DNA of 64,000 bases from Carboxylicivirga caseinilyticus (GCA_025499705.1 JAFMVE010000001.1:186001-250000), one strand, 5' to 3'; positions 54,821 to 64,000 are shown, counted from the first letter of the stretch. Notes: generated from the letters alone by a model not told the origin. Program-made: numbers and translations.

Positions 54821-54865
54821 GGTTCTTCTTATTGATGGAAAAATTGAGTGTAAATTGATAAAGTG

Positions 54866-57800
54866 TTAGCTTGCAAAGGCGGCGCAGTATTCCTGCCAGT
54901 CGTCTTCGTCTATCATCTCAATAAATTTCGGATCGGCATCAGCTCCTTTCAATTCGCGTCGTACAGTAACTTTAACCGTTTTGCTAAAGAACAACACTTC
55001 CACTTTAACTTTTAAGGTAGCTTCACCTTCCAATTTCTGAACTTTATCGTTAATGATAACAGCGCTAAAGGCCAGATAAAACTCAAGTGATAAGGATATC
55101 AGACCAAGAATGGACAAGTGACCGTTTAAGCGGAGGTAACCGGTTAAGGTCGTTGTCTTTTCACCTTCTACAATCTCCATTTTGTAATAGAATCCTCCCA
55201 TGGCTGAAACTCCACCGGAAGCGACGCCAACATTTAGCGACATGGCTGCACCAAATTCAAAGGCCGCCTCAAGCGACTGAATTCCTTGTAAAGTGGTTAC
55301 CATCATAAAGTATCCGCCACCACCAAAACATGAAATGGTTAGCAAGAACGGATTCTCACGTTTACAGAAATTAAATCCCATCGTTAGCGGAGCGCCGGTA
55401 AATGGCAATGTAATATTAGCTCCTAGGCTGATGTTGGAAATCATACAGATACCCACTTCCACATTCGGAATAGCCAGATCGAAACCTGCAGTAACTCCTG
55501 TTGGTTTGAGTTTGATGTACGGACCACTGTCTGAAAATCCGTCACTCGGAATAACACTTTGCAGATTGTTGACAAAGTTAAGGACCCCTTTAAATTGTAT
55601 CGGATCATTCTTATCGATATCCACTTTAACATCAGTCTTTTCCGATGATCCGGTTTTGAACTCCAGATAATTGAATTTGACTGCCAGTAATGGAACAATA
55701 TCAATCCCAAATTTTTCGAAACGTGCTTTCCCGTTCATCGAGGCTGGCTTATCAGCATCAAAAGGTTTTTCAAATTTGGTTGTTATTGATAGGGCATTTG
55801 ATGGATTATCTACATTTACATTCAGCAGATCCGGAATGATTTCCATTGTTTTCCCTCCCAATTCCGGTTGCCATTTATATTCGGCATAAAAGGCTTCTTC
55901 GGTCAAATAGGTTTTGAGGTTTGGAATTCGAGGAATGGCATCATTCAAAGCCTGTAACAGTTCGTTGACCTTATTTTTAATAGCTTGTTTCAGACTATTG
56001 ATCTGGTCCTGTATCAATTGTTGACCATTTTCCGCTTCTTCTTCCAGCAGCAGAATCTGATTCTTGATGTCGTCAATATCTTCACGAATTGACGAAACTG
56101 CATTTTTCATTCCGTTAAAGGCACCACCCAGCTCAAGTGGAGAACCACTTTTGCCAAAAAGTAAGGAGAAAATATCAATGACTCCAAAGATTTTGGCTAC
56201 CGGAAGATCATCGAAGACCTCAAAGAATTCATTGGGAACAAAGTTTAAAGCTTTTAAATCATCCAGTTTACCATTAATAGGTCCCTGTAATTTGCTAAGG
56301 CCTGAAACGCCCATGTTTGGAACCAGAAATCCTCCTGATTTATCAGAACCACCCGAAAAGTCAATTCTGTTATTACTGGTTACCCTGGCAAATACTTCGC
56401 CGTCGTTGTTGTCATCCTCCAAACCAATGATGACAGGTTCACGAATTCCAGTCAGTTCAGATATTTGTCCAACAAACACCTTGGCTTCTTTCATCTTTGG
56501 ATGAAACTTAATTTCTCCGGCTGCCTGAACGGGATAAATCTGAGCATCAAACTTAATCATCTCTGTTTCGAAAGAAGTATCACCATCTACCAGAAATTCG
56601 GAATAGGCCACCTCTTGTCCGTTGAAATCTGTTTCGGTGTATGTGCTGTTGTAACTATTTGATGCATTTCCCCGGTATTTTTCAATTACCTGCTCCATTA
56701 ATGAGGAGTCTCTGGCAATTCGGTTTTCCATAAAAGCCAGTGGCATTCTGAAAGCGTGTTCTTTACCTTCTTTATCAGTGGCTACAATATCAAATTGGAA
56801 TGGTGCATTAGATACATTGATATAGAAATTATAGGTAGTGTTGGCTCCACTATTAGCTAATTTGAATCTATTTGAGCCGCCGCTATTCGCAGACACAGTT
56901 ATCAAAGTGCTTTGTTCCGGATTGTCAATGTTAGGTGTTTTTTCGGTTTTGATTCTGATTGCCTGGAATGGGAATTCAATGAAATTACCATTTGGATCAT
57001 TTCGTGAATACAATACCTCTTTTTCAAGCACAACCACAAACATTCGCTGACGATTAAGAGCAGCTTTGGTTTGAGGATGGAATTTACGTTCAGTGATTTT
57101 TACAACAGCTGCGCGGTGACCGAACGGAAATAAATAACCTTCTTCAACAATCTTTACAAAATGATCACGCCCCAGAGTAGCAATGTGTTCCCATTCAATA
57201 ATATTCAGATACGTATCTTGTGGAGTTGGAACATCAAAAAAAGCATGCCAGTCGAGGTATGCCCCCAGCGTTGTAAGCATCAGGTCGTTTACAGGAACAG
57301 GAAATGGAGTAAAACCAGCCAGGTAATTAGAAGTGGTATGCACAAGCTTCTGCCGGTTGTTAGCATCTAGGGATGCCATAAAAGGGTAGTTTCGTTCCTT
57401 GGCAACTTCATAGTTCTCGTCGGCATCATCAGCCCACAGAGCCCTTATTGTTTTCAGATGAGGTAATGCCGTTCCTGAAGTTTTATTGTTTCGCAGCTTA
57501 ACACCAAGCCTGGTGTGCCACAATTCCGATACTTCGCCTTTATTGGTCGAAAGACGATCCAATATCCTGAATTCTGTTTTAAGCTGTTGGTTTTTATTAA
57601 TTGTCAGATCTTCAGTGTTTCGAAATTCAACCTGTGTTTTGTGGTAGAAATCATTTGTTTGATTAGGTGAAATATACATGAGGGTAGGAGCCTCTATAGA
57701 GGTGCTACTCTCCGGAATAGGTTCTACCTTCCAAACTATATTTTTAATGATTGCTGCGTTAAAAGATGGTTTTATGGTTGCAGCTGCTTCGGGTTTCAGA

Positions 57801-59686
57801 ACTTTCTGAATTTCATTATCATCGTATACCTGCAGATTTCTGACTTTAGATGCATTGTTTTCTGCCAGCTTAATTCCAAAATCAGTGGAAGGACTATTGA
57901 GGTATTTAAGTTTTTTATTAGGCTGAATACGTGTCTTTTTATCCAATTGCAAGCGCATTGGTCTTTTGGCTACCCGCAATGTTGGCAGCTTTATCCATGC
58001 TCTTGGATGAACCCTTAAGTTGAATTTGCTCCAATCCAGTAAGGCCTCCATAATTAGAGGGAATCCTTCGCTGTTCGCAGGTAATTCATAAACCAAGCGG
58101 CTTTTACGGGCTCTAAGATGTTTGGCAGGTAGTTGAATATCTCCAGCTGATGTAAGGTGGAAACCGGGTTCTGGTATAGATGTTGATTCGTAATAAGCTT
58201 CCTCCAGGGTATGCTGACTTTGGAAATATACATAGATAACACCGGGTTTTTTAGCATTATCAAGCTCGAGATAAGAAGTTTGGTTTTTATGGATAAAACT
58301 GAAGTTATGAAATACAAACTCAAGCATCACCATATCTTCAGGTCGAAGCACTTTTATTGAAATAGCCGACTGAGGTTTGAACTTAATCTGATCATACTGG
58401 ATTTCCAGTTTTTGTTGAGTAGGTTTTACTTTTCGGGTATCTTTCTGTTGAATTTGTTGTGTTGTCCTTCTAACCGGCTCCTGTGTATTGGAGCGATCTG
58501 TGAAGTTTGCAGTATCATTTGTGTTTAAGATTCTAATCGGATCAGATTGAAGATATTCTGCACTAAGGGTAGTTGCATTTTCTATTTTTGGTTTAAATGA
58601 CTTTAAGTTAGGTTCCAGAATCACCTGATCGAAGTGTGAACTAAATCCAAATGCTTCAATATCCGGAATTTTATCATTTTGTTCTAACTTAAAAGCTCCC
58701 AGTTTATTTTGAATCCAGGTACCACTTTGGGGTAGACCTGCCGCAATATATTGATTGGTTTTATCTTGTTCGAGATATTCTGAGTAACAGAATATGTGAT
58801 CAATTGGAATTTCGCTGTCATTAAGATTTCCAGGTTTAAAATTCAAATGAGAAACAATCGTGTTTATCCACAAAAGTTGGATTGTGCCTGTCTCAATGTT
58901 TAAAGGTACAATCTCATTCTGGCGACTGATAAATTGTCCTTCATTCAGTTTTGTTTGTGAAATATATTCCTGCCAACCCTTAAAATCATGAATGGTTATG
59001 CGTGTAGTTTTATTGATTGATGATTTAATAAATTGTGGATGGCCAGATGGAGTAATGATTAAATCAGAACAGTAATATTCAGAATTGTTTAAACAACATC
59101 TGATTCTGTTTTTTGAGTAAAGTTCTACACTCCAGTCCGGTTTCAGGTTAATGATAAATTGTCCGACTAAATCAACTTGTTCATGGGAGTTCAATCGAAC
59201 TAAACTACTATGGATATTAGCAGATTTTTTGATGTCTGAGGTATCATCAATCCAATCGTTAAAACAGAATGAATTTTGATAGTCAAATTCAGGAATCGTT
59301 AGTTCGCAATGATTGCCGTTTTTACTTATCTCGGCATTTACCGAAAACCGTAGATTAGTTCCTTTAAACTTTAGTTTGGAGGCTTTAATACGGTGGTAAT
59401 TGTCCGATTCGGTATGCTGTACATTGAATCCCTTCTCAAAAAAAGCATTTGAGAATTGCCATACCTTTCGGCCATTTTTTGAGACTGTTAAACCATTTCT
59501 TGTTTTCTGAACAGAAATAGATGAGGAATCCATGGCTTTTAAGGAACCAATAAAAGGATTCCAGGCTAGAGAGCCCAGACCAAGAGCTTTAACAAAATTT
59601 CGTCTACCGATTAGTTTAGGAGATGAACTGGCAGGATGCACAACAAATTGTCGTGCTTTTTTCAGTTGTAGGTGTTTAAAGCGCAT
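54866..59686 (-). CDS. Giant Tat-exported uncharacterised protein (1606 aa)
   Basis: 1606 residues. A twin-arginine signal (about 20-50: G-R-R-N-F-V-K-A-L-G-L-G-S-L) predicts folded export by Tat. Mostly beta-strand-rich domains follow. A distinctive segment near 838-900 (GRDHFVKIVEEGYLFPFGHRAAVVKITER) is followed by a coiled coil (about 1205-1250). The C-terminal third is glycine-rich and beta, with PFLLTISCFGGGGYF and GVASGGVSAMGGFYY, and ends W-x-x-Y-C-A-A-F-A-S. From memory, similar segments occur in large unannotated actinobacterial proteins. No enzyme motif was seen. It lies upstream of the partner giant gene in one operon, and is divergent from the helicase gene. Confidence 0.9.
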   Translation of the reverse strand: MRFKHLQLKKARQFVVHPASSSPKLIGRRNFVKALGLGSLAWNPFIGSLKAMDSSSISVQKTRNGLTVSKNGRKVWQFSNAFFEKGFNVQHTESDNYHRIKASKLKFKGTNLRFSVNAEISKNGNHCELTIPEFDYQNSFCFNDWIDDTSDIKKSANIHSSLVRLNSHEQVDLVGQFIINLKPDWSVELYSKNRIRCCLNNSEYYCSDLIITPSGHPQFIKSSINKTTRITIHDFKGWQEYISQTKLNEGQFISRQNEIVPLNIETGTIQLLWINTIVSHLNFKPGNLNDSEIPIDHIFCYSEYLEQDKTNQYIAAGLPQSGTWIQNKLGAFKLEQNDKIPDIEAFGFSSHFDQVILEPNLKSFKPKIENATTLSAEYLQSDPIRILNTNDTANFTDRSNTQEPVRRTTQQIQQKDTRKVKPTQQKLEIQYDQIKFKPQSAISIKVLRPEDMVMLEFVFHNFSFIHKNQTSYLELDNAKKPGVIYVYFQSQHTLEEAYYESTSIPEPGFHLTSAGDIQLPAKHLRARKSRLVYELPANSEGFPLIMEALLDWSKFNLRVHPRAWIKLPTLRVAKRPMRLQLDKKTRIQPNKKLKYLNSPSTDFGIKLAENNASKVRNLQVYDDNEIQKVLKPEAAATIKPSFNAAIIKNIVWKVEPIPESSTSIEAPTLMYISPNQTNDFYHKTQVEFRNTEDLTINKNQQLKTEFRILDRLSTNKGEVSELWHTRLGVKLRNNKTSGTALPHLKTIRALWADDADENYEVAKERNYPFMASLDANNRQKLVHTTSNYLAGFTPFPVPVNDLMLTTLGAYLDWHAFFDVPTPQDTYLNIIEWEHIATLGRDHFVKIVEEGYLFPFGHRAAVVKITERKFHPQTKAALNRQRMFVVVLEKEVLYSRNDPNGNFIEFPFQAIRIKTEKTPNIDNPEQSTLITVSANSGGSNRFKLANSGANTTYNFYINVSNAPFQFDIVATDKEGKEHAFRMPLAFMENRIARDSSLMEQVIEKYRGNASNSYNSTYTETDFNGQEVAYSEFLVDGDTSFETEMIKFDAQIYPVQAAGEIKFHPKMKEAKVFVGQISELTGIREPVIIGLEDDNNDGEVFARVTSNNRIDFSGGSDKSGGFLVPNMGVSGLSKLQGPINGKLDDLKALNFVPNEFFEVFDDLPVAKIFGVIDIFSLLFGKSGSPLELGGAFNGMKNAVSSIREDIDDIKNQILLLEEEAENGQQLIQDQINSLKQAIKNKVNELLQALNDAIPRIPNLKTYLTEEAFYAEYKWQPELGGKTMEIIPDLLNVNVDNPSNALSITTKFEKPFDADKPASMNGKARFEKFGIDIVPLLAVKFNYLEFKTGSSEKTDVKVDIDKNDPIQFKGVLNFVNNLQSVIPSDGFSDSGPYIKLKPTGVTAGFDLAIPNVEVGICMISNISLGANITLPFTGAPLTMGFNFCKRENPFLLTISCFGGGGYFMMVTTLQGIQSLEAAFEFGAAMSLNVGVASGGVSAMGGFYYKMEIVEGEKTTTLTGYLRLNGHLSILGLISLSLEFYLAFSAVIINDKVQKLEGEATLKVKVEVLFFSKTVKVTVRRELKGADADPKFIEMIDEDDWQEYCAAFAS

Positions 59687-59813
59687 TTCGTTTTGAATTA
59701 GGTCGAATCAAGTTACGCGAATAATATTTGAAAAGAAATACCTTGATGAAAATTTCAGATTTAGAATCTGTTAGTCGAATTACTACACAATATTTTTCTC
59801 TTAAGTTTTATCG

Positions 59814-59821
59814 TATCTTTG
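59814..59821 (+). promoter_or_regulatory. -7 element of the RhlE-type helicase gene
   Basis: TATCTTTG matches TAnnTTTG and gives a leader of about 50 bases before the ATG at 59880. A -33 TTTG was not seen. Confidence 0.5.
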
Positions 59822-59879
59822 TGCCAACTTACAGTACTTCAAATAAGATTTATCTGTAATCAGAACGTAAAAAAGCATT

Positions 59880-61124
59880 ATGAAATTTGAAGAATTCGGG
59901 CTTAATGCCAGAGTGTTGCAAGGAATAGAAGAATTAGGATATAAACGACCAACAGATATACAGTATAAAGCCATACCTGCAATTTTGCAAGGAGAGGACG
60001 TTTTGGGTATTGCTCAAACCGGTACCGGAAAATCTGCAGCATTTGTCATTCCTATTCTTCACCTCTTACAAAAAAAACGGGCTGCTAAAGATGCAGGTGT
60101 TCGTTGCATTGTGATGACACCAACTCATGAATTGGCTCTTCAGATTACAGATGTTTTTAAAAATTTAGGTAAGAATACAACACTGAAGTTCACTGCAATT
60201 ATTGGTGGAACCGATCAGGATAAACAGATTGAACGTCTGCAGAAGGGAACCGATATAATTATTGCTACGCCGGGGCGCGTTTTTGACCTGGTGAATCAGG
60301 GGCATCTGAAGATTTATAATGCTGAGATTCTGGTTCTGGATGAAGCTGATCACATGCTTGATTTGGGCTTTTATAAAGATATTCAGGACTTGATTAAGTA
60401 TCTTCCTAAAAATCGTCAGACACTATTTTTCTCGGCTACCATTGATAAAAAGATTAAGAAACTGGCTTATTCTTTGGTAAGAAAGCCCATTCGAATTCAG
60501 ATATCGCCGAAAGATCCGGTTGCTAAAAACATTGAACACTCACTGGCGCACATCGAGATGGATCATAAAAGATTTTTTCTTGAGCGTATTGCAACTTCCC
60601 ATCCTGATAGCAGAATTCTGGTTTTTGTTAGGACTAAAGTACGTGCTGAGCGTGTTATGAAAGCTATGGAAAGGGTGGATATAAAAAGTGTTACCATTCA
60701 TAGCGATAAGTATCAGGATGAACGTACCAAGGCAATGAATCTTTTTAAGAATGGCGATGTAAAAATGCTGATTGCAACTGATGTAAGTGCCCGTGGAATT
60801 GACATTCCAAATGTTGATTATGTAGTTAACTACGATATGCCCGATCAGGCAGAAAACTATGTTCACCGTGTGGGCCGTACCGGAAGAGGAAAGCAAAAAG
60901 GTTATGCCATTTCGTTTTGTAGTCCTGATGAAAGAGAATTGTTGGATACAATTGAAAGTTATGTTGGTTACCAGTTGCCAGTAACAGAACTGGATAAAGA
61001 TGATTATCTGGATACCATCGATTTTTCAGCTGAAACAAGCACCGATTGGAAGAACCTGATGAAAGAAGCTGAAGCGATGGAAGAGGAGATCTCAAAAATT
61101 AAACGCAAAAAGAAGAAACGTTAG
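59880..61124 (+). CDS. DEAD-box RNA helicase, RhlE-like
   Basis: 414 residues with the full motif set: Q-motif (FEEFGLNARVLQGIEELGYKRPTDIQ), Walker A AQTGTGKS, PTHELALQ, TPGR, D-E-A-D in LDEADHMLD, SAT, then ATDVSARGIDIP and HRVGRTGR. A basic tail (KIKRKKKKR) ends the protein, typical of the short RhlE class. It should unwind RNA duplexes in ribosome assembly or mRNA turnover. It stands alone with its own promoter. Confidence 0.95.
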   Translation: MKFEEFGLNARVLQGIEELGYKRPTDIQYKAIPAILQGEDVLGIAQTGTGKSAAFVIPILHLLQKKRAAKDAGVRCIVMTPTHELALQITDVFKNLGKNTTLKFTAIIGGTDQDKQIERLQKGTDIIIATPGRVFDLVNQGHLKIYNAEILVLDEADHMLDLGFYKDIQDLIKYLPKNRQTLFFSATIDKKIKKLAYSLVRKPIRIQISPKDPVAKNIEHSLAHIEMDHKRFFLERIATSHPDSRILVFVRTKVRAERVMKAMERVDIKSVTIHSDKYQDERTKAMNLFKNGDVKMLIATDVSARGIDIPNVDYVVNYDMPDQAENYVHRVGRTGRGKQKGYAISFCSPDERELLDTIESYVGYQLPVTELDKDDYLDTIDFSAETSTDWKNLMKEAEAMEEEISKIKRKKKKR

Positions 61125-61129
61125 GTTGA

Positions 61130-61220
61130 AGTCCGAAGCACTTAGTCCGAAGTCCAGAGTAAGATTTTGGAAAGCATTTTGTCTAGAAATCCAATCGTCT
61201 ACTGGTCTAACAGTCAAAGA
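61130..61220 (+). repeat. Intergenic short repeats after the helicase gene
   Basis: AGTCCGAAG occurs twice (61130-61138 and 61144-61152), followed by GTCTA-type repeats (near 61193, 61201 and 61220). The convergent ttcA gene begins at 61228. No hairpin with a T-run is seen, so the role is unknown. Confidence 0.4.
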
Positions 61221-61227
61221 GTCTACG

Positions 61228-61965
61228 TCATGGTAAATATTCAAAATCAATTTTATTCATTGAATTAAAAAGATTAATTCTTGCTTTTGGATTCATTTCG
61301 GTCATTTGTTCAACAATTGCCCGGGCTTTGTAACGGATAGTGTGATCTTCGTATGGACACTCACGTTTAAGCGATGGAAAACCCAAAATATCGGCATAAT
61401 GCTTCATTTCGTTGTTGGTTAAAAATATCAATGGACGGATAACCTTTATTTTACCATCAAACATATCCAATTGGGCTGGGATGGATGAAATATTGGCGTG
61501 TTGAGCCATGTTCATCACCAATGTTTCAACAGCATCATCCAGATGATGTCCAAAAGCCAGCTTTTTAATACCCAGCTCATTGGTTAGCTGGAAAAGCTCC
61601 TTTCGCCTGTTGCGCGAGCAGGCAAAACAAGGTTTTTTGTTTCCAGCTGTTTCTAAATTTGCTTTGGTATAAATCAGGTGAAGTGTCACATCCAGACCAT
61701 CGCAGAATTCTTTTAACCATTCTACATCAATCTGATAAGGGACATCTTCCGTGATGACGTGAGCTGCATGTAAATGGTAATGGATGGGTAATGCTTTTCT
61801 TCGCGATGAAAGAATTTCAAGTAAAGCCAGACTATCTTTTCCTCCTGACACAGCTACCATTATTTGATCATCTGCACTAATCATATTGTACTGATTAATT
61901 GCCTTCCCAACGGTTTGACGAATTTTCTGAACGGTGTATTGCTTCTGCTTCTTATTTTCAAACAT
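61228..61965 (-). CDS. ttcA: TtcA, tRNA cytidine(32) 2-sulfurtransferase
   Basis: 245 residues. The ATP-binding PP-loop is S-G-G-K-D-S-L-A-L-L (about 40-50). The catalytic C-F-A-C-S-R-N-R-R lies near residues 115-125, and LAFGHHLDDAVETLVMNM and a final R-E-C-P-Y-E-D are also typical of TtcA. These cysteines hold a 4Fe-4S cluster and the enzyme thiolates cytidine 32 of several tRNAs. The length is close to the usual core. No partner genes are adjacent. Confidence 0.93.
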   Translation of the reverse strand: MFENKKQKQYTVQKIRQTVGKAINQYNMISADDQIMVAVSGGKDSLALLEILSSRRKALPIHYHLHAAHVITEDVPYQIDVEWLKEFCDGLDVTLHLIYTKANLETAGNKKPCFACSRNRRKELFQLTNELGIKKLAFGHHLDDAVETLVMNMAQHANISSIPAQLDMFDGKIKVIRPLIFLTNNEMKHYADILGFPSLKRECPYEDHTIRYKARAIVEQMTEMNPKARINLFNSMNKIDFEYLP

Positions 61966-62012
61966 TCGGCAAAAATAGATAAAAACAAATTTCTCAATAA
62001 ATAAACAATTAA

Positions 62013-62020
62013 TATATTTG
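62013..62020 (+). promoter_or_regulatory. -7 element of the T9SS/Kelch gene pair
   Basis: TATATTTG matches TAnnTTTG and lies 22 bases before the preferred ATG at 62042. It would exclude the alternative start at 62018. Confidence 0.55.
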
Positions 62021-62041
62021 ATGTTAAATAAAAATTCAAAA

Positions 62042-62503
62042 ATGAAAAAACCTATACCTTTTATCTTGATGATATTCTTTGCTGTATGCTCATTTGCTCA
62101 GGAAAAGCAGCTGATATCTTCAGCTGGCATGAGTGTCAACACTAGTAATTATATAATTGATTTTGCCATAGGAGAAACAATCATTGGTGACTATAATGGA
62201 GATAATATTAGTTTCTTTAATGGAATATTGTTTTCTGAGAATAAAATTTCTACAAGTAATTCATCTCAGAAAGAATCTTCTTTGAAGCTATATCCAAATC
62301 CAGTGGATGATGTGATGATTATTGATGGTATAGATATAGCTGATGTTAATAATGTGAAAGTGTATGATTTGACAGGTAAATTAGTCAAAAACCTGAAAAT
62401 AAAAACGAATCAAATCGAAGTTAAGAATATCCCTCAGGGTGTCTATATATTAATTATCCAAACAGAAAATCTGACTTATCAAGAAAAAATTATTAAAAAA
62501 TAA
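62042..62503 (+). CDS. Small secreted protein with T9SS C-terminal sorting domain
   Basis: The ATG at 62042 gives a clean signal peptide (MKKPIPFILMIFFAVCSFAQ). The upstream start at 62018 overlaps the -7 promoter element and is rejected. The 153-residue protein has a short beta region (about 20-70), then a type IX sorting domain (LKLYPNPVDDVMIIDG to YQEKIIKK). It belongs to a common Bacteroidota group of tiny surface proteins of unknown role. It is 9 bases ahead of the Kelch protein gene, and the two are probably co-transcribed. Confidence 0.85.
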   Translation: MKKPIPFILMIFFAVCSFAQEKQLISSAGMSVNTSNYIIDFAIGETIIGDYNGDNISFFNGILFSENKISTSNSSQKESSLKLYPNPVDDVMIIDGIDIADVNNVKVYDLTGKLVKNLKIKTNQIEVKNIPQGVYILIIQTENLTYQEKIIKK

Positions 62504-62512
62504 TAACCCGCT

Positions 62513-63928
62513 ATGAAGACTATCACTACATTCTTTTATTTGTTTTTTACTGTGTTGATGATTGCCCAGTCTGGTGCCCCGCAACATTTCAATTATCAAA
62601 CCCTGATACGTAATTCTGATGGAACATATGTTGCCAATACTGATGTGTATATCAGACTTTCTATTCTTGGGGAATCACCCAATGGAGCTTTGGTTTATAC
62701 AGAAGTACATCAGGTAACAACCAATGATTATGGTTTAATTTCTCTTAAAGTAGGAGAGGGAAGTTCAACTGATGATTTTACATCAATTGACTGGGGGAAT
62801 ACAACAATGTTTGTAAAAGTGGAAGCTTCAATTGGTGATGATCAGAATTACTTTGAAGTTGGAACCAATCCATTTAGTAGTGTTCCTTATGCTTTATATG
62901 CTGAGAAAACAGGTACTGATTATAAAGTTCCAAGTGGTACCGGAATATTAAGTTTTAATCCGGAAGCACCGGAAGGTTATGGTTTTTCGGGGAATACAAT
63001 TAGTACAACACGTTTAGAAGGGCAATGGGAGAGTAAATCACCATTTCAGTATCCTCGCAGGAATGCTGCAGTATGTTCAACGGGTAGTGAGATATATGTT
63101 ATGGGAGGAGAAAACAGTTCATCATTTACTACCGATTATGTAGAAGTATTTAATCTTAATGATAGTACCTGGGCATCAAAAACGAGTCTACCTATTGCTC
63201 GTACACATGCGGCAGCTGCTTATTATGATGGGAAAATATATGTAATTGGAGGTTTTATTCCTGGATCTCAAACAGCAACAACTAGAGTTGATGTGTATGA
63301 TTTAGAGACAGGTACTTGGTCTCAAGCTGCTGATATGAACTATGGAAGATGGGCATATTCTGTAATGATCTCAAATAACGTTTTGTATGCTGTAAGTGGA
63401 TTAGAAGATTTTTCAGGAACATTAGTTGGAAATATTGAATCTTATAATTTTGACTCTAATACCTGGTCAGTTGTTACAACAATACCTGATTCAAAGGCCG
63501 GGGAAAGAAGTACAATATTAGACAATAAAATTTATGTGTTGTGTGGTTCTGAGACTGTTGGAGATTCGTATAACATTAATGAGCGCCTATTGGTCTATGA
63601 TTTAGATGCAATGGTTTGGAATGCAATTGCAAATATGCAACAAAAGCGTTTAGGGTATGGAATTGGAGTTGTAAAAGATCGGATAGTTGTTTGCGGTGGC
63701 GTTAATAATGGGAATTATCTTTCTTCAACAGAAACATATGATCCAAAGTCGAATAAATGGTTTACAGAGGAAGACTTACCTTATGCAATTACATGTGTTG
63801 GAACTTTCTTTAATGATGAATTCTGGATTTTAGGAGGACAAAATTCATCTAAAAGTAAAATTAATAATGTGGAAAGATTTCTTTTAAACAATGTGAGTGA
63901 AAATGTATATTTCCATATTGCAGATTAA
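62513..63928 (+). CDS. Secreted Kelch-repeat protein
   Basis: 471 residues with a signal peptide (about 1-19). An N-terminal beta domain (about 22-130) is of the type found at the head of many Bacteroidota surface proteins: HFNYQTLIRNSDG, LISLKVGEG, NPFSSVPYALYAEKTG. Five or six Kelch repeats follow (about 185-450), each with G-G and a spaced Y and W, such as IYVMGGENSS, IYVIGGFIPG and WILGGQNSSK. It has no sorting domain of its own. The propeller probably binds a ligand at the cell surface. Its partner, the small T9SS protein, is directly upstream. Confidence 0.88.
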   Translation: MKTITTFFYLFFTVLMIAQSGAPQHFNYQTLIRNSDGTYVANTDVYIRLSILGESPNGALVYTEVHQVTTNDYGLISLKVGEGSSTDDFTSIDWGNTTMFVKVEASIGDDQNYFEVGTNPFSSVPYALYAEKTGTDYKVPSGTGILSFNPEAPEGYGFSGNTISTTRLEGQWESKSPFQYPRRNAAVCSTGSEIYVMGGENSSSFTTDYVEVFNLNDSTWASKTSLPIARTHAAAAYYDGKIYVIGGFIPGSQTATTRVDVYDLETGTWSQAADMNYGRWAYSVMISNNVLYAVSGLEDFSGTLVGNIESYNFDSNTWSVVTTIPDSKAGERSTILDNKIYVLCGSETVGDSYNINERLLVYDLDAMVWNAIANMQQKRLGYGIGVVKDRIVVCGGVNNGNYLSSTETYDPKSNKWFTEEDLPYAITCVGTFFNDEFWILGGQNSSKSKINNVERFLLNNVSENVYFHIAD

Positions 63929-64000
63929 TACAATTCTTTAGTCAACTCTAATGTCTTCTGACAAGAAAAATAGGAGATCCGCTAAATTGGATATCCAATT
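63929..64000. other. Window end, nothing recognised
   Basis: 72 bases after the Kelch gene contain no clear terminator or gene. Confidence 0.4.

Noticed and set aside
55087-57370. Several plus-strand ORFs of 60-150 codons opposite the giant Tat gene
   Set aside because: They are antisense frames within an intact 1606-codon gene and have poor protein-like composition.

Overview
The window looks like a chromosomal segment of a polysaccharide-degrading Bacteroidota, probably of the marine Marinilabiliales/Prolixibacteraceae type. The evidence is AT-rich DNA, TAnnTTTG promoter -7 elements, type IX secretion C-terminal sorting domains, a TonB-dependent receptor with a carboxypeptidase-like N-terminal domain, LytS/LytTR two-component pairs, and secreted sulfatase and pectate lyase. 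The genus is inference.

Layout. 1-6666 (mostly minus strand): a partial membrane sensor, a secreted TolB-like propeller protein, a small outer-membrane barrel, a TPM-domain pair (one YgcG-type gene split by a frameshift at an A8 run), and a secreted GH43-like propeller protein. 6987-12410 (plus): a YccS-like FUSC membrane protein, a DUF1566 lipoprotein and a LytS/LytTR two-component pair. 12459-13763: a TPR lipoprotein, then tRNA-Trp and tRNA-Ser.

13764-25222 is a probable genomic island inserted at the 3' end of tRNA-Ser(GGA). The last bases of the tRNA plus CAAG (12 bp) recur at 25211-25222, and the hairpin terminator expected just behind the tRNA now sits beyond that second copy. The island carries one long operon: hsdR, a membrane-anchored HEPN-like gene, hsdS, a GmrSD-like DUF262/DUF1524 gene, hsdM, and a tandemly duplicated HEPN-like gene cut by one in-frame stop. 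A divergent 2TM-GAF protein and a small basic protein lie upstream. No integrase was found.

25591-39880: a sulfatase with LamG and T9SS domains, a LytTR regulator with an unusual thioredoxin-histidine kinase fusion, a large FIVAR/HEVGH metallopeptidase-like T9SS protein, a DUF819 transporter-like protein, a PAS-LuxR regulator and a propeller lipoprotein. 39942-48216 (minus): an iron-uptake-type operon (TonB receptor, DUF4374, PepSY), an M28 peptidase, and a PL10 pectate lyase with a GreA-like partner. 48357-50330: small genes including a NifX-like protein and a DnaQ-like exonuclease.

50393-59686 holds the most intriguing locus: two giant uncharacterised proteins (1475 and 1606 aa) in one minus-strand operon, the first-transcribed one with a twin-arginine signal. 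59880-63928 holds an RhlE-type helicase, TtcA, a small T9SS protein and a Kelch protein.
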